A stretch of 64,000 nt of DNA from Paraburkholderia phytofirmans PsJN (GTDB lineage: Bacteria; Pseudomonadota; Gammaproteobacteria; Burkholderiales; Burkholderiaceae): positions 57,123 to 121,122 of the forward strand of contig NC_010679.1 in NCBI RefSeq assembly GCF_000020125.1. Reading direction: 5' to 3'. The position numbers and the translations under genes are program-made. Positions 43,950-52,211 of the stretch are shown here, in pieces (within the stretch, counting starts at the first letter, position 1; the number at the start of each line of letters is the position of its first letter). The notes beneath the pieces are model-generated. The model was given only the letters and a program-made list of their open reading frames with translations, searched no databases and was not told the DNA's origin.

Positions 43950-44198
43950 ATGGCGCAGAAGAAACCAACCGCGAAGGGCAGGCCGGCAACCGGCAAGGCG
44001 AAGACACCGACGCAGCGAACGAGTCAGATGGAGGCCGCGTTGGTCGCGGCGGGCGGCCGAATTCTCGGGCGTGTTCGACTGTCGCCACAGGCCGCAGACG
44101 CTCTTAGACGGTTGGCCGAGAAGTACGGCACCGACCGCGCCGGCATCGAGGCCGCGCTGATCGCTCACGCAAATACCGTTGCTATCAACGATAAATAA
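43950..44198 (+). CDS. Small basic protein, possible DNA-binding (82 aa)
   Basis: ATG 43950 with AGGTCAGCA upstream. A Lys/Thr-rich tail-like N terminus leads to LSPQAADALRRLAEKYGTDRAGIEAALIAHA, which resembles the helix pair of ribbon-helix-helix or similar small regulators. Ends one base before the operator at 44.2 kb. Confidence 0.5.
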   Translation: MAQKKPTAKGRPATGKAKTPTQRTSQMEAALVAAGGRILGRVRLSPQAADALRRLAEKYGTDRAGIEAALIAHANTVAINDK

Positions 44199-44230
44199 GT
44201 CTAAACTACTTATAGACCGAACAAATTACG
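44199..44230 (+). promoter_or_regulatory. Plasmid-wide operator upstream of the 44.24 kb gene
   Basis: GTCTA (44199-44203) and TAGAC (44213-44217) inverted, 9 bp apart, then AATTACG (44224-44230). TAGACC would be a -35 element, but the -10 position 17 bp on falls on the ATG at 44238, so the promoter assignment or the annotated start is doubtful. Confidence 0.6.
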
Positions 44231-44237
44231 GAACAAA

Positions 44238-45437
44238 ATGACACGCGATCCTATCGAAGACCCTCAGGCACGGGGCGATTTGCACGTTGAGGATGCCGGG
44301 GAAGATGACGATTACGACGACTCGTATCTTTTCCCGATGCCCTCGCTGAAGGAGAAAACGTCCGAAGAGCTACGTGCATTCATCGCGGCGAACATGGCCG
44401 ACGCGCATGACCAGACGGACGGCACGGACATGAATAGTGATGTTCGGATCGACCACGCGCAGGACGCCATCGAGCAGGCGCGTGACATTTTGATGAAGCG
44501 CGGGCACAGCTTTACTCAGGAAGACCGCGAACAGATGTCGTTTCTTAGCTGGCCTCTGACACCCGAGGAACAAGCCGAAAAGAATAGGCGCGACGCCATT
44601 GAGGCAGAACAGCAGAAAATCGCGTGGGCCAAGGCCGAAGTGCAGCGCAACGAAATGCGTGACATCGTTAGTGCGTTGATTCGTGGCGAAGAGCTGCCCG
44701 GCGTTGAGGTCGACCGACTCCAATTTAACATTGGCGATTCGAGTATTCGCGGGCACTTCAGCATATCCGGCGCGGAAGTTCTCGCGATGACTGAGAAACT
44801 TCGCACGATCACGGGGGATGAACCGAAACTCGCGTATTGCTGTTCGGCTCCCGGCATCAAGTTCGCCGACGACCCCGCTCCTGGATGGGGGCTGTACTTC
44901 TACCTTACCAAGCAGCCGGAACTATGGGCGCTACTCACTGAATGGATGCGTCGACCAGACTTCTACGTGCATGCGAGCGTTTGGGACTATCGCCCGGAGA
45001 AGACCGGCGGGGTATGGGTAACTGTCACCGATCTTTTCGAGCGGGCACCTGATCGGATTTCCGAACTATGGTCGACCGGACATCCGGGCGGCGTCGTGTC
45101 TGTTGCTCAGAACGACGTGACGCCTTTGCAAGCGTGTGATCGAGTTCCCGAGTTGCCAGAATTCGCAGAGACACCTGGCGACGTTGCGCTGCCCGACGAG
45201 CATCTTCATCAACTAGCCGGCCCGCCCCCCGAGCCACGGAAAACTGTGATGCGAACTTTCTCACTCTGCGCCGCTGTCGTCATGTTCTTGCTTGGATGGT
45301 ACGGCCTTACCCATAAGACCCAGCCGGTTGCAGGCGCGGTCTGCAATCCTTCTTCGAGCATCCCAGCGGACAGCAACGGCCATGCTCTCGTTTGTACGGA
45401 AGGCATGTGGAAGAAATCCGACAAGCAGGGCGGCTAA
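44238..45437 (+). CDS. Hypothetical acidic protein with C-terminal membrane span (399 aa)
   Basis: Very acidic N terminus (EDAGEDDDYDDSYLF), a central region with TAxF-like and WGLYFYLTKQPELWALL segments, and one membrane span near residues 335-352 (FSLCAAVVMFLLGWYGL). A Cys-containing tail would lie in the periplasm. The start is uncertain: ATG 44238 sits on the promoter-like operator, and the next in-frame ATG is 44337. No family recognised. Confidence 0.55.
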   Translation: MTRDPIEDPQARGDLHVEDAGEDDDYDDSYLFPMPSLKEKTSEELRAFIAANMADAHDQTDGTDMNSDVRIDHAQDAIEQARDILMKRGHSFTQEDREQMSFLSWPLTPEEQAEKNRRDAIEAEQQKIAWAKAEVQRNEMRDIVSALIRGEELPGVEVDRLQFNIGDSSIRGHFSISGAEVLAMTEKLRTITGDEPKLAYCCSAPGIKFADDPAPGWGLYFYLTKQPELWALLTEWMRRPDFYVHASVWDYRPEKTGGVWVTVTDLFERAPDRISELWSTGHPGGVVSVAQNDVTPLQACDRVPELPEFAETPGDVALPDEHLHQLAGPPPEPRKTVMRTFSLCAAVVMFLLGWYGLTHKTQPVAGAVCNPSSSIPADSNGHALVCTEGMWKKSDKQGG

Positions 45438-45656
45438 ATGGTGAGCGCAATGCACCCGCGATACACGGTCCTGAGCAGCGGTGTTGCGTCCAGCGCGGCC
45501 GACGCACTCACGAGGCTCGAAAGTAAGGTGAACGAGGCTCTTCAGGAAGGGGCAACTCTTTCTGGCGGCGTCAATGTTGTCTACGGCCTTGCAGGGAGAG
45601 TGTTCACCCGCTATGGGTATGAGGCGTTCCAGGCTGTGCTGATCGACCAACAGTAA
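45438..45656 (+). CDS. DUF1737-like small protein (72 aa)
   Basis: Starts immediately after the previous stop. YTVLSSGVASSAADALTRLESKVNEALQEG followed by a Gly-Gly and a C-terminal FQAVLI strand fits the DUF1737 pattern, a small fold of unknown function common in phages and plasmids. Confidence 0.55.
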   Translation: MVSAMHPRYTVLSSGVASSAADALTRLESKVNEALQEGATLSGGVNVVYGLAGRVFTRYGYEAFQAVLIDQQ

Positions 45657-45668
45657 GCGGGGTTCAAC

Positions 45669-46172
45669 ATGAAAAAATCTGTCGTTCGCTCGTATGTCGC
45701 AACAGCCGTGTCACTTCTATCGCTCGCCGTTGCGCTGTACTCGATGTGGCTTGTCGTCCCGTTCGTGGAAGGGGAGGCGCGGTCCCCGATATGGATGACG
45801 TGGAACCACTTTGCGCCGACCGATATGCGCGTCACCGGCTCGTTTTCTTCGGTCTCGACGCAATCGTTTTTTTGGCCGCTTTGGCAGAGCGTCATGTACT
45901 ACGTCTACGGCATTGTCGGCTTTCTAGCCCAAGCCGGCCTGATTTCGATTGCTGGCCGCGCATGCGCGCGGACACTGGAAGTTGGGTTCCCGGAATTCAT
46001 GCGGGAAGAACGGGAAGCCTACGAGCGCGAACGAGAACAGGCGGCAATTGAGGCGACCCGTGAGCGCAGGCGCGAACGCCGCCTTGCGCGCCTACGCGCT
46101 GCCGACCGAAGCGACTGCAACGGCGTGGGCATCGGCGTAGCTATCGGGCTACTCGTCGCCTGGCTCCTTTAA
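45669..46172 (+). CDS. Membrane protein with charged coiled coil (167 aa)
   Basis: Two membrane spans near residues 10-32 and 78-97, then a strongly charged Arg/Glu helix (EEREAYEREREQAAIEATRERRRERR), then a last hydrophobic span at the C terminus (GIGVAIGLLVAWLL). The charged helix would be cytoplasmic. Function unknown. Confidence 0.55.
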   Translation: MKKSVVRSYVATAVSLLSLAVALYSMWLVVPFVEGEARSPIWMTWNHFAPTDMRVTGSFSSVSTQSFFWPLWQSVMYYVYGIVGFLAQAGLISIAGRACARTLEVGFPEFMREEREAYEREREQAAIEATRERRRERRLARLRAADRSDCNGVGIGVAIGLLVAWLL

Positions 46173-46230
46173 TCCAGACAGAGCGGCGTTAGCAGAATTA
46201 ACCAGTTTGATAAAGAAGAGGAACGAAGAA

Positions 46231-46551
46231 ATGGCATCGAATAAACGAAGCTACGGCGACATCCAGCAACAGATTCAGCAGCTCCAACAGGAGGCAGAAC
46301 AGCTCCGCGCCGAAGAGGCCGCAGGCGTGCTGGAAGACATCCGCGCGAAAGTCGCGACATATGGTTTTACTGAGCGCGATGTTTTTGGGCGCAAGCGCGC
46401 AACACAGAATGGTAAAAAGCCGCAGGCGGGCGTGCCCGGCGAAGCGAAATACCTCAATCCGAAGACCGGGCAAACATGGAGCGGACGCGGGCGTGCGCCT
46501 GCCTGGATTGTGAGCGCGAAAAATCGTGATCGTTTTCTGATCGCCAAATAA
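46231..46551 (+). CDS. H-NS family protein (106 aa)
   Basis: Start at ATG 46231, after GAGGAACGAAGAA. N-terminal coiled coil (IQQQIQQLQQEAEQLRAEE) for oligomerisation, and the C-terminal DNA-binding segment YLNPKTGQTWSGRGRAPAW, close to the H-NS family signature. Such proteins bind AT-rich DNA and often silence newly acquired genes, which lowers the burden of a plasmid. A second member is at 59.6 kb. Confidence 0.88.
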   Translation: MASNKRSYGDIQQQIQQLQQEAEQLRAEEAAGVLEDIRAKVATYGFTERDVFGRKRATQNGKKPQAGVPGEAKYLNPKTGQTWSGRGRAPAWIVSAKNRDRFLIAK

Positions 46552-46583
46552 CAATCAGATCAACACTCTTTACGGGGCGCAGC

Positions 46584-46796
46584 ATGGGCCAGAATGAAGA
46601 CGCAGGAAGACTGCCTGGCTGGACACTACTTGTCGGGCTCGTCGGTTGGGTCATCCCATTGATGATTCTCGCCGCATGTCAGGAGTTCGGCTTGCCGTGG
46701 GTGATCGGGATTCCGGTCGCGATTGCCGTTCTGGCCGGCTCGGTTCTGGCTGAACGAAAGATCGAGCGCAAGTATCTCGGCTCGCAGCAACGGTGA
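46584..46796 (+). CDS. Small membrane protein (70 aa)
   Basis: Two hydrophobic spans (TLLVGLVGWVIPLMILAA and WVIGIPVAIAVLAGSVLA) and a basic C terminus. Lies 32 bp after the H-NS-like gene and 7 bp before the next gene. Function unknown. Confidence 0.5.
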   Translation: MGQNEDAGRLPGWTLLVGLVGWVIPLMILAACQEFGLPWVIGIPVAIAVLAGSVLAERKIERKYLGSQQR

Positions 46797-46803
46797 GGTC
46801 CGC

Positions 46804-47724
46804 ATGAGCACTCAGTACATCCCGGTTTCGGACTTGCTCTCGGCCACGCGGCTTGACTTCCCTCAGTATCTCGATGCCGTGCAGTTCGACTACAAGGGAA
46901 TTCGCTGTCACGTCTTCGGTGTCTTGCATGGCCTTACCGGCGGCACGAACAGGGGATATAAGGAGCTGGTCAATCGCACCATCGCGCAAGCTCCCGGACT
47001 TCGGCTGGGCGAAATGCGCTTTTCCTCGCTCTATAGCGGCCTGCATGGCGAGCTGGACGACTGGATGCAGATACCACTAGGCGACGCATTCTGGTTTTCC
47101 TTCGCCCTTCACATGACGCCGATCCGCATTGCGCAGCTCTTTCGCGCATTCATCCGCGAGCGGCTCGCGGCGAAGGATCGTTTCGGCCTTGCCGATGTCC
47201 GGCGGTTGCAGGACATCGGCGGGTCGGCCGCGTTCCATTCCATTGCGCCGGATGAACGTCGTCGCCTCGCGGGGTTCCCTGGCCCGGCACGGTATCTTCA
47301 GGAAAACATAGCCCGCCGGCAGGGTAGCGGGACGATGCTTGCCCCGGTGTTTCCCGACAAGGATTGGGAGTGGCTAACGCTCATCGAGCCGTTCGCGAAC
47401 ATCCCGCTTCGCAGCATCCACATGCTCGAATATGGTGTCGCGCTCGCAAGGGAGAACGGAGCCGCCGACGTATCCCTTTTCGTTGGCGAAATTCACAACA
47501 GCGACATGGCCTGGTACGCGCAAAACAACTTCTCCTATGCGAGCACGATGGTCGCAGCAGCGATTGCGGGTGCAATGGCTCACGCGCGCAATCCGCGTTC
47601 TCTCGATGTTCGTATTCATCGTGTCGTTTTCAATCTCGCGAATGCTGCGGGATCGCTGATCCCGACGTTCTTCTACCTTGGACTCGCATCGCTCGTCGCG
47701 CTGCGTGGCCTGCAACTGCTTTGA
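46804..47724 (+). CDS. Hypothetical protein (306 aa), weak resemblance to TraB/PrgY-type proteins
   Basis: ATG 46804. GIRCHVFGVLHGLTGG near residue 35 and VGEIHNSDMAWY near 226 place two His-containing motifs as in the TraB/PrgY/GumN group, which is thought to act on peptides. Two hydrophobic stretches lie at the C-terminal end (LANAAGSLIPTFFYLGLASLVAL). The resemblance is weak and no catalytic claim is made. Confidence 0.5.
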   Translation: MSTQYIPVSDLLSATRLDFPQYLDAVQFDYKGIRCHVFGVLHGLTGGTNRGYKELVNRTIAQAPGLRLGEMRFSSLYSGLHGELDDWMQIPLGDAFWFSFALHMTPIRIAQLFRAFIRERLAAKDRFGLADVRRLQDIGGSAAFHSIAPDERRRLAGFPGPARYLQENIARRQGSGTMLAPVFPDKDWEWLTLIEPFANIPLRSIHMLEYGVALARENGAADVSLFVGEIHNSDMAWYAQNNFSYASTMVAAAIAGAMAHARNPRSLDVRIHRVVFNLANAAGSLIPTFFYLGLASLVALRGLQLL

Positions 47725-47730
47725 GGCGGT

Positions 47731-47922
47731 ATGAGGCGTCAGCATGAGCAGAAACCAGATCCACGGTACGACCCAAAGCAGTTTCGCCGGCCTCGTACCG
47801 GGAATAACGCCCCGTCGCCGCGTAGCATGCCGCGCATCTTTGTCTTGCTCGCATGGGCGTGTGTAGTTGCGTTGCTTTACGGTGTTTTCACGATGGCCGG
47901 CCACGTCGGGATGAGCGGGTAA
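47731..47922 (+). CDS. Small membrane protein (63 aa)
   Basis: ATG 47731, preceded by GAGGCGGT. A basic, Pro-rich first half and a single span (IFVLLAWACVVALLYGVFTM). Seven bases after the previous gene, thus probably translated with it. Confidence 0.45.
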   Translation: MRRQHEQKPDPRYDPKQFRRPRTGNNAPSPRSMPRIFVLLAWACVVALLYGVFTMAGHVGMSG

Positions 47923-47990
47923 GACTGTAGCGGTACGTTAGTAAAGTGCGTTTCCAGAGAAGTTTGAATAATTTTTTTCGAGGGGTTCAT

Positions 47991-48653
47991 ATGAAAGTTC
48001 GAGTGATTGCAGCAGTGGTCGTCTGTGCCGCGCTTCTGTCGGCGTGTGGTTCAAAAAAAGAAGCGTCGGAAAGTAACTTTGCCGAGGTAATAAACGGCCA
48101 CTTCAGTCACAGTTGTCTTCAGCTCGATCCGAGCAACATGTTTGGACCGCACAGCTACCCGGCCAGCGTTGCCCTGATCCAGCCCGGCATGCTCTTTACC
48201 AAGAAGGCGGCGGACGACCAAAATGCGCGCGTTACAGCACCATTTAATGCGCTGGTATCGGCCGGTCTACTCGCTGTGCTGGATGCGCCCGTGCCGGCGC
48301 AATTTGGACCCGCAGGAAGCAAGGTTCCGGGGAAGACGTACACGCTGACCGATGCCGGCGAAAAGGCGCTTGCAGACCAGCAGAACAAAAAGGGCACGGC
48401 ATTCTGTGCAGGTCACTTCAAGGTGCAGTCCATCGTCCGGTTTACGCCGCCGGCCGACGCTCTCGGTCATACGATTTCTGAAGTGGTCTACACGTACAAG
48501 GCGGCCGACGTGCCAGCCTGGGCCGCGTCCAAGGACGTGACGGCCGCATTCCCGAACATGGCTGAGTTTCAATCGAAAGACCAGCAGGGCCGGGCTACGT
48601 TGGTCCTTGCAAACGATGGCTGGATCACGAGCGAAGATTTCTCGCGTCAGTGA
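47991..48653 (+). CDS. Lipoprotein (220 aa)
   Basis: Lipobox LSAC with Cys19. Mature protein has two further Cys (HSCLQL and AFCAGHF), probably forming a disulfide. A segment TYTLTDAGEKALADQ resembles a winged-helix-like pattern found in some outer-membrane accessory lipoproteins of unknown role. CGAGGGGTT precedes the start. Followed by a hairpin terminator at 48.7 kb. Confidence 0.65.
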   Translation: MKVRVIAAVVVCAALLSACGSKKEASESNFAEVINGHFSHSCLQLDPSNMFGPHSYPASVALIQPGMLFTKKAADDQNARVTAPFNALVSAGLLAVLDAPVPAQFGPAGSKVPGKTYTLTDAGEKALADQQNKKGTAFCAGHFKVQSIVRFTPPADALGHTISEVVYTYKAADVPAWAASKDVTAAFPNMAEFQSKDQQGRATLVLANDGWITSEDFSRQ

Positions 48654-48694
48654 TTTTTCGACTTAGCGCAATACAGAAACCGTTTTAACCGCAG

Positions 48695-48747
48695 CAGCGT
48701 CCCCGCTGTGCGGCGTGTTGGCCGGCTCGTACTAGCGGCCCTTTTTG
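48695..48747 (+). terminator. Two-hairpin terminator motif, copy 1
   Basis: CAGC-GTCCCC-GCTG (48695-48708) is followed by TTGGCCGGC (48719) and GGCC (48737) with CTTTTTG. A near-identical arrangement is at 53322-53369. Probably ends the lipoprotein transcript. Confidence 0.6.
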
Positions 48748-48777
48748 TTCAGTGTAAAAGTGAGGATCGGAGGCGGC

Positions 48778-49443
48778 ATGTTGGCACGCCAACACTACAA
48801 GCGTTTGCGTTTCTATTGGCAGGGCCGCGCAAACGGCGGTGCCGGCATGACGGACGGGATTGACCTTGACCTGGCCGCACTCGGGTTAGTCGAGCGATTT
48901 GAGCGATTGGGGTCCGGCGTATGCTTCCGCATCACTCGTGCGGGGGAGCAGGAACTTGCGGCGGAAAAAGCCCGTGAGGTAGAGCGTCGTCGCCCGCACC
49001 ACACCCTGGCGGGCCGAGTGGCCCAATGGCTTCGGGACCAAGGTAGAGTCACATGGGAGAACATCGAACTGTTGGTCGACCTTGAAACCGGCGGTAGACA
49101 GGCGATTCGACCCGACGTGTTCTCTATGGCGGCGACCTACGACGAAAAGCGCATCAATCCGTGTGTACACGAAGTGAAGGTAAGCCGCGCAGACTTTCTT
49201 GCGGACGTGGCTCGCCCACAGAAGCGAGCTGGTTACGCGAAAGTAGCGGAAGTGGTTTATTACGCTGCGCCTGCGGGCGTTATTGAGGCTGCGGAAGTGC
49301 CCACGGCGTGCGGGCTGGTAATTGAGTTGGAACCGGGGGAATTTGAAGTGATGAAGCGTCCGAAGAAACAACCGGTTGCGCTCACGACGCACCATTTTAT
49401 GAATTTGATCCTCAAGCCTGGCACGCTTACAGCAGCGTGGTAG
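48778..49443 (+). CDS. MmcB-like/PD-(D/E)XK nuclease-fold protein
   Basis: ATG 48778 with GGAGGC directly upstream. 221 residues. N-terminal winged-helix-like part (ALGLVERFERLGSGVCFRITRAGEQEL), then RPDVFSMAATYDEKRINPCVHEVKVSRADFL, which has the Asp and Glu-x-Lys of a PD-(D/E)XK nuclease core, as in MmcB-type DNA repair proteins. A role in DNA processing is plausible, but the substrate is unknown. Confidence 0.6.
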   Translation: MLARQHYKRLRFYWQGRANGGAGMTDGIDLDLAALGLVERFERLGSGVCFRITRAGEQELAAEKAREVERRRPHHTLAGRVAQWLRDQGRVTWENIELLVDLETGGRQAIRPDVFSMAATYDEKRINPCVHEVKVSRADFLADVARPQKRAGYAKVAEVVYYAAPAGVIEAAEVPTACGLVIELEPGEFEVMKRPKKQPVALTTHHFMNLILKPGTLTAAW

Positions 49444-49508
49444 GAAACCATTTCGGCGCGCATGCGCCCCGCACGGCTCGGTAGCCGGAACCACAGGACC
49501 AAAGAGCA

Positions 49509-50033
49509 ATGAATAAGACCAACGTACTGGCGCTCGCGCGCCGCGAAGCCGCTGCCTCGATCCAATGGCCGGAGAAAACGGCCCTGCTACTCAATCCCGA
49601 CCCTGCTGTGCGCAAACGGCTCAAGAAGGCTGGGATTGTTTGCGGCGTTCTCGCGTTGCTGTTGTTGATTGGGAACGAACCGCACGGGCCGATTCAACAT
49701 TGGGCTAAGTCGGTAGACAACCGAGAAATGCGACCGTCGATGGAATCTGCCATGAAGGCGGGGAGTCTTGCTGCGGGAACGTGGTTGGCGATGCACTACG
49801 CTGATGAATATCCCGGTCTGCTGCAAAAGGAGTCGGACGCGGGCGATCCATCCGCCATGTTTCTTGTAGGGCGCGCTCTGATGCAAGCCGACCATCCAGA
49901 ACGCTATCTCAAGGTAGACCGCTCTTTGACTTCACAGCAGCTACACGCGAAGGGACTTGAACTGGTCCGCAAGGCTGCCGCGAGCGGCAGTCAGGAAGCG
50001 TTGATGTTTGTCCTCAACCACGGCGGCGTCTAA
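49509..50033 (+). CDS. Membrane-anchored protein with Sel1-like segment (174 aa)
   Basis: One membrane span near residues 41-57 (GIVCGVLALLLLIG). The periplasmic part has DAGDPSAMFLVGRALMQ and GLELVRKAAASGSQEALMFV, typical of Sel1-like repeats. The 49444-49508 gap shows no other feature. May pair with the Sel1-type lipoprotein at 40.5 kb, but no direct evidence links them. Confidence 0.55.
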   Translation: MNKTNVLALARREAAASIQWPEKTALLLNPDPAVRKRLKKAGIVCGVLALLLLIGNEPHGPIQHWAKSVDNREMRPSMESAMKAGSLAAGTWLAMHYADEYPGLLQKESDAGDPSAMFLVGRALMQADHPERYLKVDRSLTSQQLHAKGLELVRKAAASGSQEALMFVLNHGGV

Positions 50034-50049
50034 CCATTGGAAAAAGGCG

Positions 50050-50322
50050 ATGGCGAGTAAGTCGATTTACTTCGGCAAGCGTGCGACAGTCGATCAGATG
50101 ACCGAAGCGCGGATGCTTTGCCGGCAAGACCCGGTTTTGACTGAAAAACTGGACAACCTCCTGAGTAAACGGCCAAACGAACGGATCATGTTCAAGTTCA
50201 TCGACTACTTGCGCGATCCGAATCGCCATAAAGGTCGGTTTGCAGTTGGACTCAACACACGGAAAACAGACAGCCATGAATCAGAAAGAAAACGAATTGC
50301 TTGTCGCCACGCTTCGATTTAA
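50050..50322 (+). CDS. Basic hypothetical protein (90 aa)
   Basis: ATG 50050 after AAAAAGGCG. Mostly helical, basic (SKSIYFGKRATVDQMTEARM). Overlaps the next gene by 47 bp. No family recognised. Confidence 0.45.
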   Translation: MASKSIYFGKRATVDQMTEARMLCRQDPVLTEKLDNLLSKRPNERIMFKFIDYLRDPNRHKGRFAVGLNTRKTDSHESERKRIACRHASI

Positions 50323-50467
50323 GCCAGCGGCTGCACCGATGACGGCAGAAGTGAATATGACCGCTGAAGCCGTCGATTTTTTTGCCGCTGCCAGTACCGG
50401 CCATGCTGTCTGGACTTCGATTCCAGGCGCTCCTGTTGGCGATCTTTTGAAACGGCTCGGCAACTGA
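50276..50467 (+). CDS. Hypothetical protein (63 aa)
   Basis: ATG 50276 within the 3' end of the previous gene. Contains ATLRFKPAAAPMTAEVNMTAEAVDFF and a short helical tail. Ends 13 bp before the metalloprotease-like gene. Low certainty. Confidence 0.4.
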   Translation: MNQKENELLVATLRFKPAAAPMTAEVNMTAEAVDFFAAASTGHAVWTSIPGAPVGDLLKRLGN

Positions 50468-50480
50468 TCGGGGAAACGAT

Positions 50481-50942
50481 ATGACAATGGCCTTGTACCA
50501 CTATCTGCAAACGCTTCAGCCCAAAGTCGCGGTTATTGCGCTGCTCGTCTCGATACCGCTGGTCTTCGTGTCGTACTCCATTCACGAGGCGGCACACTGG
50601 TTAGCGGGACGGGCGTTCGGTGCCACGGGCTCGCTTACGTTTTTTCCGTTGCGCGGCAAATCGAGGTTGTGGATGGTGTCTATCATGGGGATGCGTTTCG
50701 ATGACGCTGCGCGACGGCAAGTGTCACGGTCGCAAATCCGCATGATGGCGCTTGCCGGCCCTGCGTGGGACCTAATGTTTGGTGCCGCGTGCATGTGTTT
50801 CTACCACGATCTGACCGGCCCGGAAGTGCTCAGAGCCACTGTCGCCTGCGTAGGCGTTAGCGTGCTGTTTAGTTCGATTGCTTTGAATGTGGTGCCTCTC
50901 CCAATAGGAAACGACGGGTGGCGAGTATTGCATCCCGACTAA
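50481..50942 (+). CDS. Site-2-protease-like membrane metalloprotease (153 aa)
   Basis: HEAAH at residues 35-39 lies in a hydrophobic helix and is followed by LAGRAFGA. Near the C terminus NVVPLPIGNDGWRVL supplies the Asn-Pro-Asp-Gly pattern of the third zinc ligand (Asp145) of M50/S2P proteases. LAGPAWDLMFGA in between is also typical. The protein is short, with about four spans and no PDZ domain. It would cleave within membrane segments; its substrate is unknown. Confidence 0.65.
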   Translation: MTMALYHYLQTLQPKVAVIALLVSIPLVFVSYSIHEAAHWLAGRAFGATGSLTFFPLRGKSRLWMVSIMGMRFDDAARRQVSRSQIRMMALAGPAWDLMFGAACMCFYHDLTGPEVLRATVACVGVSVLFSSIALNVVPLPIGNDGWRVLHPD

Positions 50943-50979
50943 CGCATCGGAAAAAGGAAGGCCACACGGAGAGCTGACG

Positions 50980-51255
50980 ATGGCAAACGGGTCGGTTGCG
51001 TTAGGTGATGTAGCAATGCGAGCACGCCATATCGACGTGGCTTGTTCGAGGTGTGAGCGTAGAGGTCGATACCGGTTGGCGAGACTGGTGGAGTCCTTTG
51101 GTCCTGAGTTTCCGATGACCGACCTTGGAGCCGAGCTGGGGGACTGCCCGCGCAGGAACGCATCGAATGTTGGCGAGCGGTGCGACATTTATTTCCCCGG
51201 ACTGCCGAAGATAATGAGCGGCAATGATCCAGAGCCTGACGCTGAAGAGCGGTAA
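50980..51255 (+). CDS. Zinc-ribbon-like conserved hypothetical protein (91 aa)
   Basis: HIDVACSRCERRGRYRLARLV and ELGDCPRRNASNVGERCDIYFPGLP place four Cys residues in a zinc-ribbon pattern. This small protein type is common on proteobacterial plasmids and prophages, without known function. Confidence 0.55.
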   Translation: MANGSVALGDVAMRARHIDVACSRCERRGRYRLARLVESFGPEFPMTDLGAELGDCPRRNASNVGERCDIYFPGLPKIMSGNDPEPDAEER

Positions 51256-51360
51256 ACTGGCCGAAAGATAACGCAACGCCGGCAGAGTGCCAAAACTAGT
51301 GATTTTTGTAACACTGGTGCAGTGTTGCGCACCTTACTAAAAGTAGGCGGGGGAAAACCA

Positions 51361-51567
51361 ATGACAGCATTGACAGATGCGGCGTTGCTCGCACTGACGA
51401 AGGTCGGTGTGGGCATCTTAATATTCGCGGTAGCTTACGTTCTCGTGTTCTTGGGCACACGAACGCGCATGGATAAGCGGTTTGCCGACTTGACCGCAAC
51501 GGGCGTTGCCGCGCTCTGCTTCATAATCGCCATGTACGTCGGATTTGTGGGCCTCGGTACTTCATAA
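51361..51567 (+). CDS. Small membrane protein (68 aa)
   Basis: ATG 51361 with GGCGGGGGAAAA upstream. Two hydrophobic spans (VGVGILIFAVAYVLVFLG and VAALCFIIAMYVGFVG). Flanked on both sides by copies of the AGTGTTGCGC repeat. Function unknown. Confidence 0.5.
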   Translation: MTALTDAALLALTKVGVGILIFAVAYVLVFLGTRTRMDKRFADLTATGVAALCFIIAMYVGFVGLGTS

Positions 51568-51660
51568 ACGTGCTGCGCAACTCGCAATGCACCGGTATAC
51601 CCGTCCTGTTGCTTCTTGGTACATACGGCGCAGTGTTGCGCCCGAACTATGAGAGGTTTT

Positions 51661-51846
51661 ATGAGACGCAGTGACGCCTATAAAGTGGGCTACCGATGGG
51701 CCAATGACGGCGAGCCATACCAAGAGAACCCTTACCCTGCATCCTCTCAACAATGGTCAGATTGGCGTGACGGCTGGCGTGCTGCGAAAGCGGATCATGA
51801 GGAACGTAAGGCGCGTGAGCGCGCGAGTCTGGATGAGGACAAATGA
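51661..51846 (+). CDS. RMF-like small protein (61 aa)
   Basis: Reads AYKVGYRWANDGEPYQENPY then WSDWRDGWRAAKADHE, closely following the pattern of ribosome modulation factor (GYxxG...PY...W..GW..A). RMF dimerises 70S ribosomes in stationary phase. The length is normal. An in-frame ATG at 51649 is an alternative start. Overlaps the next gene by 4 bp. Functional equivalence is an inference. Confidence 0.55.
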   Translation: MRRSDAYKVGYRWANDGEPYQENPYPASSQQWSDWRDGWRAAKADHEERKARERASLDEDK

Positions 51847-52211
51847 AGCTACACATGATGAAATTTCCCGTCGCGGCTGCCGCTGTACTTGCCCTGGTGT
51901 CCGGTTCGGTACAGGCAGATGCGTTGGTTGATGGAACTGCATACGAGCAAGCGGTAAAGCAGGCGAACGCCGCCGCTGTCCAGATCAAACAACCAGAGAG
52001 GCCGCAATGGCTTGAGTCGGGACTGCGAATTGTGCGGGTTGGCGAAGACTGTTCTGCGCCGAAGAATCAGCTTGCATTCGCCACTGACGTGAACGGCAAG
52101 CTGATGGCCTGCGGTGGCCCGCATGACCAGTGGACCGACGCTGCACCTATTGTTCGCGTGATAGATCAAGCCTCATTTAGTTGCGGGGTCGGGATTCCAG
52201 GATTGTGCTGA
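51843..52211 (+). CDS. Small secreted Cys-containing protein (122 aa)
   Basis: Signal peptide ending GSVQADA near residue 25. Four Cys residues in the second half (EDCSAP, MACGG, FSCGVGIPGLC) suggest two disulfides. Start overlaps the RMF-like gene. No family recognised. Confidence 0.55.
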   Translation: MKLHMMKFPVAAAAVLALVSGSVQADALVDGTAYEQAVKQANAAAVQIKQPERPQWLESGLRIVRVGEDCSAPKNQLAFATDVNGKLMACGGPHDQWTDAAPIVRVIDQASFSCGVGIPGLC

